DNA of 64,000 nucleotides from positions 868,001 to 932,000 of the forward strand of contig UGYN01000002.1 of the NCBI GenBank assembly GCA_900457075.1, given 5' to 3'. The stretch comes from Serratia quinivorans. Its GTDB lineage: Bacteria; Pseudomonadota; Gammaproteobacteria; Enterobacterales; Enterobacteriaceae. The notes beneath the pieces are model-generated. The model was not told where the DNA came from. It ran no database searches and worked only from the letters and a program-made list of their open reading frames with translations. This document shows, piece by piece, positions 34,500-44,578 of this stretch. Positions within the stretch are counted from its first letter, which is position 1, and each line of letters begins with the position of its first letter. A program made the translations under genes and the position numbers.

Positions 34500-35291
34500 C
34501 TATTTCTGGCAACCTGGGCACCAATAAAAGGGCCTTGAAGACAGCGTCGTGCGTTCGATCATCGCACCACAACGCTCGCAAGGTTCACCACTGCGGTGGA
34601 ACACCTTAAAGCTGAACAACGTGCCATGATGGCGGTTCTCATCCACCTGCCCACGCGTCTGATAAGACAAGCGCGGTACCGCCAGCAACGCCTCCGCCAA
34701 GCGCTGCAAGGTTTCCGGCGCCAGATCCTGTGGCTTATGCTGGGGCGCCAGCTCTGCCTGCCAAAGGATCTCGGCCCGCAGGTAGTTGCCCAACCCGGCG
34801 AGAAACGCCTGATCGAGCAACATGCCGCCCAGTTGCCTGCGGCGAAATGCCGGTGACAGCAGCCGTTGCTTCACCGCGGCCACCGTTAACGTCATATCCA
34901 GCACGTCAGGGCCGATACGTTGCAAGAACGGATGCTGCTCAATTTCCTCGCGCGGCCCGACGGTAATCTCCGAGGCGCTGTACAGCAAAATCGCCCGATC
35001 CGCCGTTTCCAGCCGCACGCGCAGATCCCGTTTGGTTTCCGGCGTCTCCCCTGCTTTAACCACTTTCCACACGCCATACAACTGGTTATGGCTATATAGC
35101 GTCAGACCATTGGAAAAATGGGTCAGCAGTGCCTTACCCCGTGGTTCAATAGCGATAATACGCTCGCCGATTAACCGGTCGCGGTAATGTTTAAGCTGGG
35201 GAAAGGCAAAACCGACTTCGGTCAGCGGCTGGTCGATCACCGCCGCCGCCAGTGCATCCGCCGCCCGGCGAATTTCCGGTCCTTCCGGCAT
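34500..35291 (-). CDS. nei: Endonuclease VIII, DNA glycosylase/AP lyase
   Basis: 263 residues, as in E. coli. The catalytic N-terminus is [14 protein letters not shown] with Pro2 and Glu3 nucleophile/acid. The helix-two-turn-helix is near [16 protein letters not shown], and the zinc finger at the C-terminus is [24 protein letters not shown]. It removes oxidised pyrimidines. It ends the pxp operon, as it follows ybgJKL in E. coli. Confidence 0.97.
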   Translation of the reverse strand: MPEGPEIRRAADALAAAVIDQPLTEVGFAFPQLKHYRDRLIGERIIAIEPRGKALLTHFSNGLTLYSHNQLYGVWKVVKAGETPETKRDLRVRLETADRAILLYSASEITVGPREEIEQHPFLQRIGPDVLDMTLTVAAVKQRLLSPAFRRRQLGGMLLDQAFLAGLGNYLRAEILWQAELAPQHKPQDLAPETLQRLAEALLAVPRLSYQTRGQVDENRHHGTLFSFKVFHRSGEPCERCGAMIERTTLSSRPFYWCPGCQK

Positions 35292-35310
35292 ATGAAAACT
35301 CCTGAATGGA

Positions 35311-35336
35311 CCCCGGTGCAGCAGGCCGCACCGGGG
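35311..35336 (-). other. Intercistronic hairpin between pcp and nei
   Basis: CCCCGGTGC pairs perfectly with GCACCGGGG over eight bases. No T-tract follows, so it may tune nei expression or RNA stability rather than terminate. Confidence 0.6.
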
Positions 35337-35347
35337 AATAACTGCGA

Positions 35348-35992
35348 TTAATGCGTCGCGCCACCGACTACTTTCAGGTCGTGTTCAACCTGTAACGCAA
35401 TAGAAATGGCCAGTTCCAGGGCGAACAATACCGTGGTCGCCGCCATACTCGGTGCGCCAGGGTGTGCGGCAGCCTGTTCAGGCAGATAAGGAATATGAAT
35501 AAACCCGCCCTTGATTGCCTGCTGGCTGTTTAAACGGTGCAACAGACCGTACATCACATGGTTGCAGACGTAGGTACCGGCCGTTTGCGATACCGAGGCG
35601 GGAATACCCGCTTCGCGCATCGAGTCGACCATCGCCTTGATCGGCAGCGTGCTGAAATAGGCCGCCGGGCCGCTTTTAACGATAGGTTCGTCGATCGGTT
35701 GCTGCCCCTGATTATCGGGGATACGGGCATCATCGACGTTGATCGCCACCCGTTCGATGGTGATGTCGGTGCGCCCCCCCGCCTGGCCGATCGCCAACAC
35801 CATCACCGGCTGCACTTCATCAATCGCCGCATTCAGGGCTTCCAGCGACGCGCCAAAAACACAAGGCAGTTGGCGCGCAATAATGCGCGCACCGGCCAGT
35901 TCCATATCATTGAGTTGCTTTACCACTTCCCACGAAGGATTAACGCGTTCGCCGCCAAAGGGCTCAAAGCCCGTGATCAATACCTTTTGCAT
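35348..35992 (-). CDS. pcp: Pyrrolidone-carboxylate (pyroglutamyl) peptidase I
   Basis: 214 residues of cysteine peptidase family C15. [18 protein letters not shown] at the start, catalytic Glu in [18 protein letters not shown] near residue 80, Cys in [14 protein letters not shown] near residue 143 and His in [11 protein letters not shown] near residue 167 complete the triad. It removes N-terminal pyroglutamate from peptides. It lies nine bases after the DUF979 gene within a pyroglutamate operon. Confidence 0.96.
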   Translation of the reverse strand: MQKVLITGFEPFGGERVNPSWEVVKQLNDMELAGARIIARQLPCVFGASLEALNAAIDEVQPVMVLAIGQAGGRTDITIERVAINVDDARIPDNQGQQPIDEPIVKSGPAAYFSTLPIKAMVDSMREAGIPASVSQTAGTYVCNHVMYGLLHRLNSQQAIKGGFIHIPYLPEQAAAHPGAPSMAATTVLFALELAISIALQVEHDLKVVGGATH

Positions 35993-36001
35993 GCGTTCTC
36001 C

Positions 36002-37021
36002 TTACAGGAACATCAGGAAATAAAGCAGGAATACGTTGACCAACAGCAGCAGCACCCCGGTCGGGATCTGCGCCTTGATCACCGCATTCTTGTCCGGCAA
36101 TTCCAGCAACGCCGCCGGTACAATATTAAAGTTAGCAGCCATTGGCGTCATCAGCGTGCCGCAATAGCCGGAAAACATGCCGATGGCCGCCATCACTGCC
36201 GGATTACCGCCGTGCTGCAACACCAGAATCGGAATACCGATACCGGCGGTGACGATAGGGAAAGCCGCAAAGGCGTTGCCCATAATCATGGTCAACAGCG
36301 CCATGCCGATGGCATAAACCGCCACTGCGATAAAGCGGTTATCGACCGCCAGATACTCCTGGGTCAGATGAGAAATGGCCGTACCGACACCGGCAGCGGT
36401 AAACAGCAGGCCCAGCGTGGCGAGGATTTGCGGCAGAATAAATGCCCAACCGATAGAATCCAGCAGGCGACGCGCTTCCTGAATCGGCTGTAGCGCTTTT
36501 TCGTGGGTCATTTTCACCGCGATAACCAGGCCAAGCAAACAGCCGACGGTCATCGAGAACAGGGTAATCAGGGTGGCGTGGTTGCCGCTGCCGAAGACCG
36601 CGGTTTGCAGCGCCGGAATATTATTGAACAACAGCACGCCAACCACCGTTACCACCGGGATCGCCAGCGCAGGAATAAACAGCCGGTTGCCCAGGCGTTT
36701 GGCGCTCTCTTCACGCTGCTGTGGGGTACGTTGGTGATAGCTGCCCAGACGTACGCCGCCGAAACCGGCGATCAACGCCATGATCACCACCACCACACCG
36801 ACGATGATATGCAGCATGCGTTTCTCATTGCTGCCCTCACCCAGCACGTCGCCCAACAGGCTATAGGTCCAGTCACCGACCAGGAAAATCAGGCCGTACA
36901 GCGCCCAGAACAGACCCGTGGTGACGCGGCGCGGATTGGCGCGATCGCGGAAAGACATCACCGCCACGATCAACAGCACCACGCCCGCCAGCCAGTAGAG
37001 ATATTGTTGTTGGAAAGTCAT
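36002..37021 (-). CDS. DUF979 membrane protein
   Basis: 339 residues with about nine or ten hydrophobic helices, resembling DUF979. Conserved-looking stretches are GLFWALYGLIFLVGDW near residue 40 and GMFSGYCGTLMTPMAANFNIVPAALLEL near residue 285, with TPMAANFN suggesting a substrate site in a re-entrant loop. The start overlaps the DUF969 stop by four bases. I infer that the pair is a two-component secondary transporter for pyroglutamate or pyroglutamyl peptides, from context only. Confidence 0.85.
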   Translation of the reverse strand: MTFQQQYLYWLAGVVLLIVAVMSFRDRANPRRVTTGLFWALYGLIFLVGDWTYSLLGDVLGEGSNEKRMLHIIVGVVVVIMALIAGFGGVRLGSYHQRTPQQREESAKRLGNRLFIPALAIPVVTVVGVLLFNNIPALQTAVFGSGNHATLITLFSMTVGCLLGLVIAVKMTHEKALQPIQEARRLLDSIGWAFILPQILATLGLLFTAAGVGTAISHLTQEYLAVDNRFIAVAVYAIGMALLTMIMGNAFAAFPIVTAGIGIPILVLQHGGNPAVMAAIGMFSGYCGTLMTPMAANFNIVPAALLELPDKNAVIKAQIPTGVLLLLVNVFLLYFLMFL

Positions 37022-37749
37022 TGGGCATCTCCTTTGGCCTGCAGCGCCGCCTGGTTGAGCTGCGAAAGTTCGGCACTGAGCTGTTTATCCATCCGGTAAA
37101 GCCGGAATGCATGGATCAGGAAGGCAAAGATGGCGGTAGGAATGCCCCACAAGGCGATATGCAGCGGTTCGGTCTGGATGCCGCCGGATTCCAGCATAAA
37201 GTTGTGCATGAAGATGATCGCGCCGAAGGCGACAAAAATATCTTCGCCAAAGAACAACCCAACGTTATCCGTGGCGGCAGACATCGCCCGCAGGCGGTGG
37301 CGCGTACGCTCCGGCAGCTCGCCGTAACGGTTTTCCGCTGCCCCTTCGGCCATCGGTGCCAACAGTGGGCGCACCATTTGCGGATGCCCCCCCAGGCTGG
37401 TCAGCCCCATGGCAGCGGTAATTTCCCGCACGAACAGATAGACGATCAGCAAGCGGCCGGCGGTGGCACTTTTGATCTTGGCGATCCACGCCTGCGCACG
37501 CTCTTTTAGCCCGTGACGTTCCAGCAGACCTATTACTGCCAATGGCAGCAGCAGGATCAGCGGCAGATTGCGGGTATTGAGGAAGCCTTCACCCAGTTTT
37601 TCCAGGATCGTATCCAGCGGCATCAGCGCTGCCAGCCCGGTGATAATGCCGGCGGCAATCACCACCAGCACAGGGTTAAAGCGTAAAACAAATCCAACCA
37701 CGATGGCGGCGATGCCAATCAGTGGCCATAAGTTAACGGCCTGTTCCAT
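37018..37749 (-). CDS. DUF969 membrane protein
   Basis: 243 residues with about six hydrophobic helices; resembles DUF969. Features are RNLPLILLLPLAVIGLLERHGL near residue 60, REITAAMGLTSLGGHPQMVRPL near residue 108, and SAATDNVGLFFGEDIFVAFGA near residue 155, where charged residues lie inside hydrophobic context. Paired with DUF979 by a four-base overlap. It follows pxpA by 60 bases. E. coli lacks this pair here. Confidence 0.85.
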   Translation of the reverse strand: MEQAVNLWPLIGIAAIVVGFVLRFNPVLVVIAAGIITGLAALMPLDTILEKLGEGFLNTRNLPLILLLPLAVIGLLERHGLKERAQAWIAKIKSATAGRLLIVYLFVREITAAMGLTSLGGHPQMVRPLLAPMAEGAAENRYGELPERTRHRLRAMSAATDNVGLFFGEDIFVAFGAIIFMHNFMLESGGIQTEPLHIALWGIPTAIFAFLIHAFRLYRMDKQLSAELSQLNQAALQAKGDAQ

Positions 37750-37809
37750 AGTATTCCCTCGGTAATTTCTAATAGTTTTTGTTGTGTTGTGTGTTGTGTA
37801 TGTACTGCC

Positions 37810-38547
37810 TTACTGAGCGCTGACGCTGATGCCTTCCAGGGCAAAACGTTCGCGCAGCGTGCGCGCATATTCCAGCGCATGTTCACCGTCGCCGTGCAGG
37901 CAGACGGTTTCGGCCTGAACGGCGGCCCAGGTGCCGTTCAGGGTACGAACCCGATGATGACGCACCATTTCCAGCGTTTGCGCCAGTGCCAGTTCGTCGC
38001 TGGTAATCAGCGCCCCCGGCTGACCACGTGGCACCAATGTGCCATCGGCCTGGTAGCCGCGATCGGCAAACACTTCCTGCCGTGTCACCAGCCCCTGTTT
38101 TTCACCGGCGCGGATCAGCTCACTGCCCGCCAGCCCCACCAGCCGCAGCGTCGGATCAACCGCTTTAACCGCCCTGGCGATAGCCTGCGCCAGTTCCGGC
38201 TCCACAGCCGCCTGGTTATACAGCATACCGTGCGGCTTGACGTGGACCATCACCCCGCCTTCGGCACGGGCAATCGCGGCCAATGCACCCAGTTGATATA
38301 CCACCTGGGCATAGACCGTTTCCGCTGGTAGCTGCATACGGGTACGGCCAAAGTTCTCGCGATCGGGAAAACTCGGGTGCGCACCAATAGCTACGCCGTA
38401 CTGCAGTGCCCAACGCACCGATTGCCGCATGGCTTGCGCATCCCCGGCGTGGAAACCGCAGGCAATATTGGCCGAGCTGACCAGTTGCAGCAGCGCCTGA
38501 TCGTTGGCGCAGCCCTCGCCGAGATCGGCATTTAAATCAACGATCAT
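37810..38547 (-). CDS. pxpA: 5-oxoprolinase subunit PxpA (LamB/YcsF family)
   Basis: 245 residues. [15 protein letters not shown] at the N-terminus, [14 protein letters not shown] near residue 27 and [14 protein letters not shown] near residue 100 are family motifs. With PxpB and PxpC it hydrolyses 5-oxoproline to glutamate with ATP. The start overlaps the pxpC stop by 11 bases. Confidence 0.96.
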   Translation of the reverse strand: MIVDLNADLGEGCANDQALLQLVSSANIACGFHAGDAQAMRQSVRWALQYGVAIGAHPSFPDRENFGRTRMQLPAETVYAQVVYQLGALAAIARAEGGVMVHVKPHGMLYNQAAVEPELAQAIARAVKAVDPTLRLVGLAGSELIRAGEKQGLVTRQEVFADRGYQADGTLVPRGQPGALITSDELALAQTLEMVRHHRVRTLNGTWAAVQAETVCLHGDGEHALEYARTLRERFALEGISVSAQ

Positions 38548-39469
38548 CTAACCCCCAGGCAATCTGTTGGATAAAGTGCTCCTGCTCGACCCTGGCGCGT
38601 TGCGCCTCGGCCAAAGTACAGGGAACAAAGTGGATGGCCTCGCCCAGGCGGATCTGCGCCAAATGGTAGAGATCGGCCTCGATCACGCAGGCAATACGCG
38701 GGTAACCGCCGGTCGTCTGTGCATCGTCCATCAGCACAATTGGTTGGCCGTTATGCGGTACCTGCACCACCCCCGGTAACAGGCCGTGCGATAACATTTC
38801 GCGGTCAGTGGTGCGGTTTAACGCATGGCTGCCGTGCAGACGATAACCCATGCGGTTACTCTGCGGGCTCAGTTGCCAAGCGGTGCGCCAGAAAGCCTCT
38901 TTCGCCTCTTCGCTGAATTCATCATATTCCGGCCCCGGTAACGCACGGATGCGGTTGTTGAACAGCGGTTGCTTCACACCAAAACTCTGCTTTGGCAAGG
39001 AATGGCTTTGCCCCAGCGGCAGGCTGTCGCCATCCCGCAGATTACGCCCTTCCAGCCCACCAAAAGCGGCTTTGTTATCGGTGCTGCGCGAGCCGAGCAT
39101 TTCCGCTACCGCGATGCCGCCACTGATCGCCAGATAGGTGCGCATACCGCGTTTTGGCGTTTTCAGTATCAGCTGTTGGCCGGCATTAACCGGATAGCGC
39201 CAGCCGGTCCACAGCGGTTTGCCATCGAGTTGCGCATCGCAGCCGGCACCGGTCAGAGCGATCCAACCTGACTGAGTAAATTCGGCGCTAAATTGCCCGA
39301 GAGTGATTTCCAGCCCGGCGGCGTTGGCAGTATTGCCCACCAGCAGGTTGGCGATCCTCAGGGCAGGTTCGTCAAGCGCCCCACTCTGGCTAACGCCCAG
39401 ACGACGGAAACCGTTACGGCCCAGATCCTGCACCGTAGTGTAAATGCCCGCACGCAGGATCTTCAGCAT
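38537..39469 (-). CDS. pxpC: 5-oxoprolinase subunit PxpC (biotin-dependent carboxyltransferase-like)
   Basis: 310 residues, KipA/YbgK family. [24 protein letters not shown] near residue 12, NRMGYRLHG near residue 205 and [18 protein letters not shown] near residue 245 are conserved. Overlaps pxpB by 7 bases and pxpA by 11. Confidence 0.96.
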   Translation of the reverse strand: MLKILRAGIYTTVQDLGRNGFRRLGVSQSGALDEPALRIANLLVGNTANAAGLEITLGQFSAEFTQSGWIALTGAGCDAQLDGKPLWTGWRYPVNAGQQLILKTPKRGMRTYLAISGGIAVAEMLGSRSTDNKAAFGGLEGRNLRDGDSLPLGQSHSLPKQSFGVKQPLFNNRIRALPGPEYDEFSEEAKEAFWRTAWQLSPQSNRMGYRLHGSHALNRTTDREMLSHGLLPGVVQVPHNGQPIVLMDDAQTTGGYPRIACVIEADLYHLAQIRLGEAIHFVPCTLAEAQRARVEQEHFIQQIAWGLDDR

Positions 39470-40119
39470 ACGCCCTCCTTCTGCGGCACAAACCGCACGC
39501 TATCACCGGGGCGCAGCAAGGTTGGCGGCATTTCATAGGGATTAAACAGCGCCAAAGGAGTACGGCCAATCAACTGCCAGCCACCGGGGGTGACCAGCGG
39601 ATAAATCCCGGTCTGGCTGCCGCCGATGCCAACGGAGCCTGCCGCCACCGACAAGCGCGGTTCAGCACGGCGCGGCGTCGCCAACTTTTCCGGCATGCCG
39701 CCCATGTAAGAAAAACCGGGCTGAAAACCGAGGAAATAGACCACGTAGGCCGCCGAGGAGTGGCATTCCACAACCTGCTGCGGCGTCATGCCGGTGTGGC
39801 GTGCCACTTCATCCAGGTCGGGACCGTCCTGACCCCCATAGATCACCGGAATATCCACCTGGCGCGATTCCGGCACCAGGATTTCCTTGCTGTCCCAGCC
39901 CTGTTGCAACAGCGTCAGCATTTGTTCTGCGTCGGCCTGCGGCGTATGCAGCAGCAACGTAAGATTGTTCATGCCCGGTATCACTTCACGCACATCGGGA
40001 TGATGATTCAGTTTTTCGGCCAGCGCCCAGATCCGCTGCTGGCTCGGCAGCGTCACCGGTGGCGACAGCTCAAGCACTACCGCTCTTTCACCTAATAGGT
40101 AACATCGTGCTCGTTGCAC
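39463..40119 (-). CDS. pxpB: 5-oxoprolinase subunit PxpB (KipI family)
   Basis: 218 residues from a GTG at 40119 ([18 protein letters not shown]), exactly the E. coli YbgJ length and preceded by AAGGAG; the longer frame starting at 40155 is not conserved. Cyclophilin-like fold with [23 protein letters not shown] and [26 protein letters not shown]. First gene of the pxpBCA-DUF969-DUF979-pcp-nei run. Confidence 0.95.
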   Translation of the reverse strand: MQRARCYLLGERAVVLELSPPVTLPSQQRIWALAEKLNHHPDVREVIPGMNNLTLLLHTPQADAEQMLTLLQQGWDSKEILVPESRQVDIPVIYGGQDGPDLDEVARHTGMTPQQVVECHSSAAYVVYFLGFQPGFSYMGGMPEKLATPRRAEPRLSVAAGSVGIGGSQTGIYPLVTPGGWQLIGRTPLALFNPYEMPPTLLRPGDSVRFVPQKEGVC

Positions 40120-40227
40120 CCTTTTCTCCTTATTATTATCGCGATGAAAACACAACAGTTATGCGCGACGACGCTCTGGCTGTCAATAGAACAACCTTTG
40201 AGAAAATAAGGGATTAGGCTATTAAAA

Positions 40228-40260
40228 GGATTCAGCCACGGTAAAAACCGGGCTGGATCC
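40228..40260 (-). terminator. Possible terminator of ybgI
   Basis: On the minus strand GGATCCAGCCCGG folds against CCGTGGCTGAATCC with small mismatches and is followed by TTTT. It lies 11 bases after the ybgI stop. Confidence 0.5.
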
Positions 40261-40270
40261 TGGGGGATAA

Positions 40271-41014
40271 TCAGGCGGGATTGGGGATGTCAATAAAGGT
40301 CACGTCAAAGCCATGCTGTTGGGTCAGCCATTCACCGAGCGCCTTAACGCCACCGCGCTCAGTGGCATGGTGCCCGGCGGCAAAGAAGTGAATACCCATT
40401 TCGCGCGCGCTGTGGATGGTTTGCTCAGAAACTTCACCGCTGATAAAGGCATCAACGCCAAAGCGTGCGGCGCTGTCAATAAAGCCCTGACCGCCGCCGG
40501 TGCACCAGGCTACACGGCGGATATGCGCCGGTGCGTTATCGCCGCAGTGCAACACCGCACGGCCCAGACGGCTCTCGATGCGCTGTTGCAGTTCAATACC
40601 GGTCAATGGCTGCTCGAATTCGCCGTGCGGCACCAGCGGCTCCACTTCGCCAATCACCCGGATCCCGAGCAAATGTGCCAACTGCGCGTTGTTACCCAGC
40701 ACCGGATGCGCGTCCAGCGGCAGATGATAAGCGTACAGGTTGATATCATTACTCAGCAGCGTTTTCAGCCGGTTGCGCTTCATACCACGCACCGAAGGCG
40801 CTTCGTTTTTCCAGAAATAGCCGTGATGCACCACAATGGCGTCCGCCTGATGTGCCACTGCCGCATCCAGCAGCGCCTGACAGGCGGTCACGCCGGTGAC
40901 GATACGCTGCACGTGCGCTCGCCCTTCCACCTGCAGGCCATTCGGCCCGTAATCCTGAAACGCGGCGGTGTTCAGTTCTGTGTTGATCAACTGTTCCAGA
41001 TCGAGGTTACGCAT
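40271..41014 (-). CDS. ybgI: Nif3-like dinuclear metal centre protein YbgI
   Basis: 247 residues, as in E. coli YbgI. The metal-ligand motifs are IVVHHGYFW near residue 62, YAYHLPLDAHP near residue 96 and FFAAGHHATERGG near residue 212. It forms a toroidal hexamer of unresolved enzymatic role. Separated from pxpB by 151 bases, so probably its own unit. Confidence 0.95.
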   Translation of the reverse strand: MRNLDLEQLINTELNTAAFQDYGPNGLQVEGRAHVQRIVTGVTACQALLDAAVAHQADAIVVHHGYFWKNEAPSVRGMKRNRLKTLLSNDINLYAYHLPLDAHPVLGNNAQLAHLLGIRVIGEVEPLVPHGEFEQPLTGIELQQRIESRLGRAVLHCGDNAPAHIRRVAWCTGGGQGFIDSAARFGVDAFISGEVSEQTIHSAREMGIHFFAAGHHATERGGVKALGEWLTQQHGFDVTFIDIPNPA

Positions 41015-41031
41015 AGAGTTCTCTCTTCAAT

Positions 41032-42013
41032 TCAAAATGTCTGCCGGTCGCCCTGTTCCATCAGGATATATTTTACGCCCAGGCTGTTACCCTGTTCCAA
41101 CTGCTGTTTGATGGTCGCGCGCACGTCTTCGCCCTGCTTCAAGCTGGGCTTGATATGGCTGATCACCACCGGAAAATCTTTCAGCGAGCCTTCGCCGCCG
41201 CTGTACTGAGTCAGATTCTTCAACTCTTTTTGCAGCCACGCCGGTGTCAGGTGGCCATACAGGTTTTTATCTTCCACCTCATTGGGATAGGAGGTTTCGA
41301 TAATCATCCCTTTCAACTTTTTCTGCTCAATCAACGGCCCCCAGCGCACGCCAGGCGCTATCGAGATTGCGCGACTGCTCAAGTGCGTCCGCTCCGGTAT
41401 CACCAAAATAGGCGAAAGAGCCGCTGCGATCGGACACCAGCAACATCGAAGAAGGGTAGCGGTCATGACTGAGCGGATACATCACGCCACTCAAACCAGT
41501 CATGCCCAGAGTCACGCGCTGCTGTGGCCGTACCGTTTGTAATCGGTAAGTCCCCAGTCGCGAACCGTTGCCGGAATCAGTGAAGTTGGGCCAGGCCTTC
41601 CAGTTAAAATAATGATTACGCAGGGTCAAAATGGTATCGACCTGGGCATAGATATTCTTTTTACTGTCTTCCGGCGAACCGATAATCAGCCCGGCCACGT
41701 GGTCCAGATGACCATGGCTGATAAAGTAAGCGCCGATTAACTGGCGGAAGATATAGCCCTGCGGGGTATAAGGCGCAGCCAGTTCAGGGGTGACCTGCGG
41801 GAAACTGCCCTTTTCCAGCCCTTTGGCGATGCCCGGTAGCAGTGAGCCGGCATCCAGCGCCAGATACTGCGTCTGATTGTCGCTGCGGATCAGGTAGGAG
41901 GTCAGATTGCCGCCCCCCACGCCGCCGTCCACGCCCAGCGCCACCACGTCAAAGCCGGCCTGCGCCAGGGCGCAATAGCCGCTCAGGCACAGGGCCAGCA
42001 CCTTTTTCATCAT
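41032..42013 (-). CDS. Class II 3',5'-cyclic-nucleotide phosphodiesterase, MBL fold (one-base frameshift in the sequence as given)
   Basis: Begins at ATG 42013 after AAGGAG with a signal peptide (MMKKVLALCLSGYCALAQA), so periplasmic. It resembles PDEase_II enzymes such as CpdP: the metal motif SHGHLDHVAG near residue 105, the GVGGGNLTSYLI start and the FGDTGADALEQSRNLDSAWRAL region. The frame breaks after RALG. Removing one G from the minus-strand G5 (plus C5 at 41338-41342) continues into PLIEQKKLKGMIIETSYPN, VVISHIKPSL and YILMEQGD, for about 326 aa. No such gene lies between ybgI and phrB in E. coli. Confidence 0.85.
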
Positions 42014-42035
42014 TATTTCGCTCCTTGCTGTTGCC

Positions 42036-43466
42036 TTAATATTCCCCGCGCTTCGCCGCTTCAAAGGCCGCCAGCGTCTCCAGCCGCGCCTGTTTGTGGT
42101 CGACGATCGGCAGCGGATAATCCAGCACACGCTGCTGTTGTTCTGCCCAGCGATAGGGTTGATGGATAGCATTGTCCGGTACATCCGCCAGCTCGGGCAA
42201 CCATTTACGGATAAAAGTGCCTTGCGGATCAAAACGTTCGCCCTGAGTGGTCGGGTTAAAGATGCGGAAGTACGGCGCAGCGTCAGTGCCGGTTGAGGCC
42301 GCCCACTGCCAGCCGCCATTATTGGCCGCCAGATCGCCATCCAATAACTGTGACATGAAATAGCTTTCACCGGCACGCCAGTCGATCAACAAGTCTTTCA
42401 CCAGAAAGCTGGCGCTGATCATGCGTAATCGGTTGTGCATCCAGCCGGTGGTATTCAATTGGCGCATGGCTGCATCGACAATCGGATAACCGGTCGCGCC
42501 CTGCTGCCAGGCCTGCAACAGTTCTTGGTTATCCTGCCAGCGTACCCTATCCGTCCATTCGATAAAGGGACGGTGCTTGCATAACGCGGGATAGGCCACC
42601 ATCAAATGCCGATAAAACTCGCGCCAGATCAGCTCATTGAGCCAGCCGAAGGCACCGCTGTCATGATTTTCCAGCAGTTGCGGACATTCAGCTCGCAGGC
42701 GGTTAAAACATTGGCGCGGCGACAACACGCCAATTGCCAGATAAGGCGACAGGCTGCTGGTCCCGGCAATGGCGGGCAAATCCCGCTGCTCGAGGTAATC
42801 CTGCACCTGCTCACGGCAAAAGCTGCGTAGTCGCTGTAGCGCCGCCTCTTCCCCGGCGGGGAAATCCTCGTTCGGCTCTGCCGGCGGATAATCAAATGCC
42901 TCTGGGATAGCGGTTACCGGTAATGCGCCGCCTGCCCGTGGTTTAGGCGCAGGTAAGGATTGAATGTCGGATTCAGTCAGACGCTGGATAAAGGCTTTAC
43001 GAAACGGCGTGTAGATTTTATACATTTCGCCGCTACCGGTCTGCACGCTACCCGGCGGTAATAGCAGGCTGTCATCAAAACTCTGGCAAATCGCCTGCCC
43101 GGACAAACGCTGTTCCAGCCGTTGGTCGCGCTGGCGCTCATTGATTTCATACTGGCGATTGTAAAACAGCCTATCCACCTGCTGCTGCGCGCAATACGCC
43201 GTCAGCCAGTCAACCGCGGCGGCAAAATCATCACACTGGTGGTAGCCAAGCGGAATGCCGCGTTCGGCAAGAGCCTGCTGCACCTGCAGCAGGTTGGCAT
43301 GGATAAATGCAGCCTGGCGGGGGGCCATTTCGTGCTGTCGCCATTGTTGCGGGGTGGCGATAAACACCGCCAGCACGCGGGCGTCGGGATCGCTGCAAGC
43401 GGCATGCAACGCTTTGTTGTCGGTAATACGCAGATCGTTACGCAACCAGACCAGATGCGTGGTCAT
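42036..43466 (-). CDS. phrB: Deoxyribodipyrimidine photo-lyase
   Basis: 476 residues from ATG 43466 (MTTHLVWLRNDLRITDN), preceded by AAGGAG. N-terminal antenna-binding alpha/beta domain, then the FAD domain with WLNELIWREFYRHLM, GYPIVDAAMRQLNTTGWMHNRLRM and DLAANNGGWQWAASTGTDAAPYFRIFNP. It repairs cyclobutane pyrimidine dimers with light. It follows the DUF523-DUF1722 gene by 15 bases. Confidence 0.97.
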   Translation of the reverse strand: MTTHLVWLRNDLRITDNKALHAACSDPDARVLAVFIATPQQWRQHEMAPRQAAFIHANLLQVQQALAERGIPLGYHQCDDFAAAVDWLTAYCAQQQVDRLFYNRQYEINERQRDQRLEQRLSGQAICQSFDDSLLLPPGSVQTGSGEMYKIYTPFRKAFIQRLTESDIQSLPAPKPRAGGALPVTAIPEAFDYPPAEPNEDFPAGEEAALQRLRSFCREQVQDYLEQRDLPAIAGTSSLSPYLAIGVLSPRQCFNRLRAECPQLLENHDSGAFGWLNELIWREFYRHLMVAYPALCKHRPFIEWTDRVRWQDNQELLQAWQQGATGYPIVDAAMRQLNTTGWMHNRLRMISASFLVKDLLIDWRAGESYFMSQLLDGDLAANNGGWQWAASTGTDAAPYFRIFNPTTQGERFDPQGTFIRKWLPELADVPDNAIHQPYRWAEQQQRVLDYPLPIVDHKQARLETLAAFEAAKRGEY

Positions 43467-43481
43467 AAAACTCCTTGTCAA

Positions 43482-44435
43482 TTAATGGCCATAACGCAGG
43501 CGCAACGCCTCGGGATAGGGCTCGAAATAACGCTGATCGGCCAGATAGCGATCGGGGTATTCGGCCATGTAATGTTTGAGCAGAGTAATCGGCGCCAGCA
43601 GCGGCTGCACGCCCTGCCGATAGCGGTCGATCAACTGCGCCAGTTCCTGACGCTGCGCGGAACTCAGGTGACTGCGAAAATAACCTTGTACGTGCATCAG
43701 CACGTTGGTGTGGTTGCGGCGCGTCGCCTTATGCGCCAACAGTCTCATCAGACGGCTGCGGTACTCAATGGCGAACGCCTCCAGCGACTCCCATTTATCC
43801 ACATCAGCCACAAAGCGCCCCAGTTCGCGGTATTCCGGCTGTGAGTGCGCCAGCAGCGACAGCTTATAACGGCTGTGGAAGGCGATCAGCCCACCACGAG
43901 TCAGCCCCTTGCGCCACAGCATGTTCAACTCATACAAGGCATAAACGCGTTCGACAAAGTTTTCCCGCAGCGTTGCGTCATTCAGACGTCCGTCTTCTTC
44001 CACCGGCAACCAGGGCATTTGGCGCTGCAGTTCGGCAGTGAACAACCCGACGCCGCTTTTACGCGCGCCTGCACCGCTCTCATCATACAGCCGCACCCGT
44101 TCCATGCCGCAGCTTGGCGAATTGGCGCAGACAATGTAGCCGCACAGATGCTGCAAAGCAGCAATACGCTGGGTGGAAAACTGCTGCATCTGGTCGGTCA
44201 CATCGATACTGTCGTCGTTGCTGTAACGCAGGGCGACATGATGTTGTTTTTTGATCAACCGCAGCGCCGGGCGCGGGGTCGACAGGCCGATCGCCATTTC
44301 CGGGCAAATCGCCTCAAACCGCACATAGGGCGCCAGTTGTTCCACCGCGAAGGCCAGCCGTTTATGGCCGCCGTCAAAACGCACCTTTTCACCCAGCAGG
44401 CAGGCGCTGATCCCGACCGGAATTTTGTCACTCAT
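43482..44435 (-). CDS. DUF523 (TudS-like) and DUF1722 (YbgA-like) two-domain protein
   Basis: About 317 residues. The N-terminal DUF523 half (1-150) has three conserved cysteines: ISACLLG (12), AICPEMAIGL (44) and ANSPSCGMERV (109), the [4Fe-4S] ligand pattern of TudS-type thiouracil desulfidases. The C-terminal half (160-317) is DUF1722 as in E. coli YbgA (FHSRYKLSLLAHSQPEYRELG, NHTNVLMHVQGYF). E. coli YbgA has only the second domain and is also next to phrB. A role in repair or turnover of modified bases is a guess. Two ATGs overlap; the second has the better spacing from GGGAG. Confidence 0.88.
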   Translation of the reverse strand: MSDKIPVGISACLLGEKVRFDGGHKRLAFAVEQLAPYVRFEAICPEMAIGLSTPRPALRLIKKQHHVALRYSNDDSIDVTDQMQQFSTQRIAALQHLCGYIVCANSPSCGMERVRLYDESGAGARKSGVGLFTAELQRQMPWLPVEEDGRLNDATLRENFVERVYALYELNMLWRKGLTRGGLIAFHSRYKLSLLAHSQPEYRELGRFVADVDKWESLEAFAIEYRSRLMRLLAHKATRRNHTNVLMHVQGYFRSHLSSAQRQELAQLIDRYRQGVQPLLAPITLLKHYMAEYPDRYLADQRYFEPYPEALRLRYGH

Positions 44436-44529
44436 CATGGGCTCCCGCAGCGTTGGATGATGTTAAAAGTGTAGAGGAATTTCCCTCTCAGGACGAACCT
44501 TACCAACACAATGACCGAACCGCGGCCAT

Positions 44530-44560
44530 AAAAAAACCCCCGCTGCGAAGCGAGGGTTTC
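44530..44560 (-). terminator. Rho-independent terminator of ybfA
   Basis: Minus strand AAACCC-TCGCT-TCGC-AGCGG-GGGTTT hairpin followed by a T-run, 19 bases after the ybfA stop. Confidence 0.85.
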
Positions 44561-44578
44561 AGGGGACAACGGCGGCAA

